From Rhodobacteraceae bacterium UBA3087 (GTDB lineage: Bacteria > Pseudomonadota > Alphaproteobacteria > Rhodobacterales > Rhodobacteraceae), in NCBI GenBank assembly GCA_002367285.1, contig DFBF01000042.1:3253-15231 (forward strand): a stretch of DNA of 11,979 nucleotides. The letters are read 5' to 3'. The first letter of the stretch is position 1. Each line of letters starts with the position of its first letter. The notes under the pieces are model-generated. The model ran no database searches and had not been told where the DNA came from. It worked only from the letters and a program-made list of their open reading frames with translations. This document shows, in pieces, positions 8,145 through 11,979 of this stretch. Both the position numbers and the translations under genes were made by a program.

Positions 8145-8159
8145 GTTCGCCTCTTGTTC
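8145..8159 (-). promoter_or_regulatory. SOS box (LexA operator) of recA
   Basis: GTTC-GCCTCTT-GTTC on the plus strand (GAAC-N7-GAAC on the coding strand) is an exact match to the alphaproteobacterial LexA operator, a direct repeat unlike the enterobacterial CTGT-N8-ACAG palindrome. It ends 50 bases upstream of the recA ATG. A -35-like TTGATC (8176-8181, minus strand) 17 bases before AACAAG would place the box over the -10 region, but that promoter reading is weak. The rest of 8095-8313 is AT-rich for this window and holds no gene that I can support and no clear cckA terminator. Confidence 0.88.
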
Positions 8160-8313
8160 TCATGCTCCTACATGAGATCAAAAAGGGAACAAATCAAGAA
8201 AAATTTTATGCATTCAGTATTGGGTGAAACAAGTAACCAAATACTTAACGGACCCAAATTTGTTCGAGCCCGCTTCGAAATCTTGAGAAACCTTTTATTT
8301 ACAGCGCGTTACA

Positions 8314-10881
8314 CTAGTGCAGTTGTTGCTGAACCGTGTCCGTTAATTCCGACAGGGAAAACGGTTTAGGGAGGAAAACCGAGTTTGGGATACGCGCTTG
8401 ATGTTCCGCGACACTGTCTTCGGCATAGCCGGACACGAATACGACACGAACGCCAGGACGTTCTTCCAAAGCCAAAGCAACCCAAGTTGGCCCATCCATG
8501 CCAGGCATAATCACATCTGTGACGAATACATCAACGTCAAGGGTGCGGTCTTCCAAGGTTTTCAAGGCCTCCTCTGCACTCTCGGCCTCCAAGACCGTAT
8601 AGCCGCGCATGCGCAGAGCACGCGAGGCGAATGCACGCACTGGCGCCTCGTCTTCAACCAAAAGCACAATACCGCGTTCCGCCGCGTTGGTCTGGTCAGA
8701 CTGTGTCACCTTGTCGACCTCACCAAAGAGAGGTGCACGTTGTTCGGCATTTTCCGGTGTCTCTGTTGCCTTTGCAACAGCCGCAAGAAGCTCGCCTTCA
8801 TTTTCAACGATGGTCGGTGGTGCCGATTGGGCAACGAGGACTTGCTCGCCCTCGCTGTCACCATCTTGCTTTACTAGCGAAAGTGGTTCCACCGAAGTGA
8901 TCTCAGGCAGCGGCGTGCTGGATGACAGAGATGGAGCTTTGTCGACATGACGTGAGGCAGATGCCTGAAGATCAGTTACCTCATGCTCTTCAGCGTCTTG
9001 ATAAATCGGGAAATAGAGCGTGAAGGTCGTGCCTTGACCAGGAATTGAGTCTACAAAAATAAACCCGCCGGTCTGTTTGATGATCCCGTAGGCCATGGAC
9101 AGACCGAGGCCCGTACCTTGCCCTGCCCGTTTCGTGGTGAAGAACGGCTCGAAAATCTTGGGCAGTTTATCCGCAGGGATACCTGTTCCCTGATCAATAA
9201 CTTTGACGGTAACATAGTCTCCGGGTGGCACCGTGGCACGGTCACGTTGAAGCGCTTGGTCCAGAATGGCATTCCGGGTCTCAATTCGAATCTCACCGCC
9301 ATCGGGCATCGCATCACGCGCATTGACAACCAGGTTCATCAGGACCTGATCCAACTGACGCCGGTCTGCACGGATCGGAAGCAGCGCATTATCATGGCTT
9401 AAATCCAACTGCACCCGTTCCCCTACCAGACGGTTCAGAAGATGCGTTAGGTCCGCCAAGCTGTCAGTCAGATCAACCTTTTCCGGCCGCAGGGTCTGTT
9501 TGCGCGAGAAGGCAAGGAGCTGGCCAACCAGAGACGCCGCGCGGTTTGCATTCTGGTGAATTTGCGCGAGATCCGCATATTCAGGGTCGCTTTCATCATG
9601 GCCCATGAGCAAAAGATCACAATGGCCGGAGATTGCCGTCAGCAAGTTGTTGAAATCATGGGCAACACCGCCGGCAAGCTGGCCGATTGCCTGCATTTTC
9701 TGGCTTTGAACAAATTGTGCTTCCAAGGTTTTCAGCTCGGTCGCGTCGTGCAAGACGGCCACGAGAGCCATGCCGTCTTCTTCGAAAACCTGCCCCAAGG
9801 AAATCTGCAAGAAGACTTCTTCTTCGGATTTCACAGCACGGACCACTTCGGATCGTCCCAGCAGGCGCCCAGCGTTTGCTTCGCGCAACCATTCGGATAC
9901 CGGACGGCCCAGCCCTTCCACTTGATCCGACAGCAGTGATCCCACCGCCTCGACATCATTCAGCAGTGCGCGAGCACGCTGATTTGCCATCTGGATTTCC
10001 CCATCGGCGTTCAACTTGAGCAACGGGACCGGAAGGCCATCGACGACACCCCATTCCGCCGGTTTTACAACGGCAGCTTGCGGTTCAGGCAATAGATATA
10101 GCTCACGCCGACCGGCCGAGCTGGCAATTTCACTGATCATGGCACGCACAGGGCCGTCGCGTCCGGCCACCTGCATCACCTCGCCAGCGCGCACAGGAAG
10201 ATCGGTGAACACCCGGTCCAGCGTAGTTTCACGCCCGCCAAGAAGACGGCGTAAGGCTTCGTTCATGAACAGGATCGTTCCGGTTTTGGACACGGTCATC
10301 ATCGGCAGGCTGATGTTTTCACCAGTCCGCCCCGCCGGGCCACGATCGCCCATATCTTCGAGCCGCCACAGAAATCCGCCGTCGCCAACCTGATGTACCG
10401 AGAGCCGCATATGGCCCCGACGCAGCACCACGTCTTCGCGCGCTGCGCCTTTGGCTTGTGCCTTGTTTTGCAGGCGGTACAGCACCGCCGCCGGAGAGGC
10501 GAACAGGTCATCCAGCGCCGACACCAGCGTTTCGCCATCCTTGCCACCGAACCGTTCAATCGCAGCGGCGTTCTGATATCCGATCTGGCCATCTGCATCG
10601 GTGGTAAAACTGGGGGCCGCATCATGTTCAACAAAGGTGGACACCGCTTGGAACAAGCCCGATGTCGCCTTGTTGTGGCGCAGAACAAACAGTCGGACCA
10701 AAAGCGCGAGGGCAAGGAAGGTTGCCCCGACCAGGACCAGGCCAATCGCGGCGATCGGTTGTGGCACGAACCATGCCGCGCCGAGAAACAACACGGCGAG
10801 GAGCAAGAGATAACCTGCCTTCGGTGACAGGTCGATCGCTGCCTGGGTCATAGGCCGCGGTGATAGCGCCGAGTACGACAC
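8314..10881 (-). CDS. cckA: Hybrid sensor histidine kinase CckA
   Basis: A hybrid kinase/phosphatase at the top of the CckA-ChpT-CtrA phosphorelay, which controls the cell cycle in Caulobacter and motility and gene transfer agents in Rhodobacterales. Residues are numbered from the GTG at 10881 (855 aa). Two membrane segments lie at about 24-67, then PAS-like sensor regions to about 380. The dimerisation domain has the phosphorylated His408 in AGGVAHDFNNLLTAI. The ATPase domain (about 500-626) has the N box NLVVNARDA and G boxes DQGTGIP and GQGTGLGLS. A linker of about 110 residues follows, then a receiver domain (737-855) with Asp789 in VTDVIMPGMDG and Lys839 in LPKPFS. GTG at 10881 is chosen because AGGGGG lies 6 bases before it; ATG at 10899 (861 aa) has no clear ribosome site, and ATG at 10851 is a third option. 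The motif order and sequence fit CckA specifically, not a generic hybrid kinase. Confidence 0.94.
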   Translation of the reverse strand: MSYSALSPRPMTQAAIDLSPKAGYLLLLAVLFLGAAWFVPQPIAAIGLVLVGATFLALALLVRLFVLRHNKATSGLFQAVSTFVEHDAAPSFTTDADGQIGYQNAAAIERFGGKDGETLVSALDDLFASPAAVLYRLQNKAQAKGAAREDVVLRRGHMRLSVHQVGDGGFLWRLEDMGDRGPAGRTGENISLPMMTVSKTGTILFMNEALRRLLGGRETTLDRVFTDLPVRAGEVMQVAGRDGPVRAMISEIASSAGRRELYLLPEPQAAVVKPAEWGVVDGLPVPLLKLNADGEIQMANQRARALLNDVEAVGSLLSDQVEGLGRPVSEWLREANAGRLLGRSEVVRAVKSEEEVFLQISLGQVFEEDGMALVAVLHDATELKTLEAQFVQSQKMQAIGQLAGGVAHDFNNLLTAISGHCDLLLMGHDESDPEYADLAQIHQNANRAASLVGQLLAFSRKQTLRPEKVDLTDSLADLTHLLNRLVGERVQLDLSHDNALLPIRADRRQLDQVLMNLVVNARDAMPDGGEIRIETRNAILDQALQRDRATVPPGDYVTVKVIDQGTGIPADKLPKIFEPFFTTKRAGQGTGLGLSMAYGIIKQTGGFIFVDSIPGQGTTFTLYFPIYQDAEEHEVTDLQASASRHVDKAPSLSSSTPLPEITSVEPLSLVKQDGDSEGEQVLVAQSAPPTIVENEGELLAAVAKATETPENAEQRAPLFGEVDKVTQSDQTNAAERGIVLLVEDEAPVRAFASRALRMRGYTVLEAESAEEALKTLEDRTLDVDVFVTDVIMPGMDGPTWVALALEERPGVRVVFVSGYAEDSVAEHQARIPNSVFLPKPFSLSELTDTVQQQLH

Positions 10882-10893
10882 GTCTGTCCCCCT

Positions 10894-10908
10894 GTTCATG
10901 ATTCGGTC
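10894..10908 (-). promoter_or_regulatory. Possible degenerate SOS (LexA) box upstream of cckA
   Basis: GTTC-ATGATTC-GGTC on the plus strand (GACC-N7-GAAC on the coding strand) matches the SOS direct repeat at seven of eight bases with the correct spacing. It lies 12 bases upstream of the preferred GTG start, overlaps the alternative ATG at 10899, and lies downstream of the CtrA-type box. A seven-of-eight match on either strand would occur by chance in a gap this size at roughly 5 percent. Confidence 0.4.
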
Positions 10909-10931
10909 AGGGTCATTTCGCCGGAATACTG

Positions 10932-10946
10932 TTAAGTACCAATTAA
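10932..10946 (-). promoter_or_regulatory. CtrA-type box TTAA-N7-TTAA upstream of cckA
   Basis: The coding strand reads GTTAATTGGTACTTAAC, an exact TTAA-N7-TTAA full CtrA site with inverted GTTAA/TTAAC ends. It sits alone in the short gap between the methyltransferase gene and cckA, 50 bases before the GTG start, a usual place for a CtrA-controlled promoter. The motif is seen; CtrA binding is inferred from the known consensus. Confidence 0.65.
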
Positions 10947-10955
10947 CGCGGGACC

Positions 10956-10973
10956 AAAAGCAACCGCCGGTTG
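10956..10973 (-). terminator. Weak candidate terminator of the RsmB/NOP methyltransferase gene
   Basis: On the minus strand CAACC-GGC-GGTTG (10961-10973) forms a 5-bp stem with a 3-base loop, followed by CTTTT. It starts two bases after the stop codon. The stem is short and the T-run is only four, so termination may be partial and some transcription could run on into cckA. Confidence 0.4.
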
Positions 10974-10975
10974 AC

Positions 10976-11979
10976 TTAAGCAGGTGCGCTTTCCCGCGTC
11001 AATGCCGCCAGGAAAAACCCATCACCGCCATCCAGCGGCGTCAGGCAGGTTTGCCGCAACACAGACCAGCCCGGATTACGTGCCAAGAAAGCGGCAATCT
11101 GGCCCTGATTTTCGGCCTCGAACAAAGAACAGGTCGCATAGGCAAGCACGCCACCGGGCGCGACCAAACCTTTGATATCATCAAGAATTTCCGCCTGAAT
11201 GGCGCAAAGTTCAGCCAAACGCTCGGCGGTCAGATTCCATTTGCCTTGCGGAGATCGGCGCCAGGCACCAGACCCCGAGCAGGGCGCGTCCGCAAGCACA
11301 AGATCATAGCTTGCAGCCAACTGGGCGCGGCTGGCCAATTCGATATGCACGGCGGCGCGCGTGGCCCGTTCCGGCAGATCGCGCATACGTGCTGCGTTCA
11401 CATCATGGGCCGTGACCTTCGCGCCCCGTGCTGCCAGCGCCAGGGCCTTGCCGCCACCGCCTGCACAATAGTCCAGAACGCTTTGACCGGGCGTGATCTT
11501 CAGTGTTTCAAGAATGGCCTGACTGGCAGCATCCTGCAACTCGACTTCGCCATCACGAAATGCCGCGCTTGATTGAACCCGCCGTGGGTTTTCAGTAACT
11601 TCCAGGGCGGTTTTGGCAAGGGGATGGGCTTGGGTTGCGATCCCTTCCACGGCCAAAGCCTCTTGCGCCTGCGCCACCGTTGTCAGCGCCGTATTCACGC
11701 GCAAGAACACCGGGGCGCGGTGGCGCAGGGCCTCGCACACAGCCTGGGTATCCTGGCCCAGAGAGGCCTGCAACGGAGCCATAACCCAATCGGGCATATC
11801 CAGTGCAACAGCGTCCGGTAAATCACTCGTATTGAACGATTTTTCATCATCCGTCAGCGCCGAAGCGGCATAGCCTTCACCGGTGAACAGCGTGCCCGGA
11901 TCAGTGTCCGCCGCGCGACAGGCGCCGATCATGATGCCCCGCCCGGTCCGTGCGCCACCGCGCGCGGCGTGGCTGCGCA
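10976..11979 (-). CDS. RsmB/NOP family SAM-dependent rRNA cytosine-5 methyltransferase (N-terminus outside window)
   Basis: Class I RNA m5C methyltransferase that uses S-adenosylmethionine to methylate a cytosine in RNA, by family 16S rRNA. The frame is open through the right edge (RSHAARGGARTRGIM is read before the first internal Met at 11932), so 334 residues are visible and the N-terminus is missing. Seen in order: an RNA-binding-like segment ending VFLRVNTA, motif I VLDYCAGGGGKALALAARG, an acidic motif II-like THAHDV-type strand (read as TAHDVNAARM), motif IV DAPCSGSGAWRR, and motif VI ATCSLFEAENQGQ. The cysteines of PCSG and TCS are the release and nucleophile cysteines of the family. 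The visible part gives no sign of the NusB-like domain of classic RsmB, and the family has several paralogues, so the exact target base is unclear. It lies upstream of cckA on the same strand, with a CtrA-type box between them. Confidence 0.9.
   Translation of the reverse strand, partial: RSHAARGGARTGRGIMIGACRAADTDPGTLFTGEGYAASALTDDEKSFNTSDLPDAVALDMPDWVMAPLQASLGQDTQAVCEALRHRAPVFLRVNTALTTVAQAQEALAVEGIATQAHPLAKTALEVTENPRRVQSSAAFRDGEVELQDAASQAILETLKITPGQSVLDYCAGGGGKALALAARGAKVTAHDVNAARMRDLPERATRAAVHIELASRAQLAASYDLVLADAPCSGSGAWRRSPQGKWNLTAERLAELCAIQAEILDDIKGLVAPGGVLAYATCSLFEAENQGQIAAFLARNPGWSVLRQTCLTPLDGGDGFFLAALTRESAPA

Noticed and set aside
8095..8181. A 29-residue N-terminal extension of RecA
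   Set aside because: The extension has no RecA similarity, spans the SOS box, and lacks a better ribosome site than the AAGGGAAG before 8094.
8226..8250. A second CtrA-like site, GTAA...TTAA, between cckA and recA
   Set aside because: The spacing is eight instead of seven and one half has a mismatch; not distinguishable from AT-rich background.

Overview
The window is a stretch of ordinary alphaproteobacterial chromosome, most likely from the Rhodobacterales (Roseobacter/Rhodobacter group). The pointers are high-GC coding sequence, a eukaryote-like dimeric NADP isocitrate dehydrogenase, a CckA hybrid histidine kinase, a recA-alaS neighbourhood without recX, a direct-repeat GTTC-N7-GTTC SOS box and a TTAA-N7-TTAA CtrA-type box. 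There is no plasmid, prophage, insertion sequence, CRISPR array, tRNA or rRNA in it.

Layout from left to right. The 3' two thirds of icd (+) runs to 861 and ends in an intrinsic terminator. A convergent class II (Ntn) glutamine amidotransferase gene (-) follows at 907-1677. The space from 1678 to 1943 has no intact gene but holds the decayed 3' end of a small multidrug resistance (EmrE-like) transporter gene (+), ending at 1883. The translational GTPase gene typA (+, 1944-3767) comes next and ends in a strong hairpin terminator that abuts the stop codon of a convergent DUF1330 gene (-). From there to the right edge everything is on the minus strand: DUF1330 (3825-4112), alaS (4188-6839), recA (6976-8094), cckA (8314-10881) and an RsmB/NOP-family RNA cytosine methyltransferase that runs off the right edge.

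How the genes fit together. icd is central carbon metabolism; typA, alaS and the methyltransferase serve translation; recA and cckA are the regulatory core. recA has a perfect SOS box 50 bases upstream of its start. cckA, whose product feeds the CckA-ChpT-CtrA phosphorelay, has a perfect CtrA-type box upstream, and a one-mismatch SOS-like box lies between that box and the preferred GTG start. If both cckA sites are real, cckA would be under CtrA feedback and SOS/LexA input, which fits reports from Rhodobacter capsulatus that LexA represses cckA and so affects gene transfer agent production.

I saw no wholly new system. The observations most worth a second look are the two regulatory motifs in front of cckA, the SMR transporter remnant in front of typA, and an unusually long low-complexity linker between the kinase core and receiver domain of CckA.
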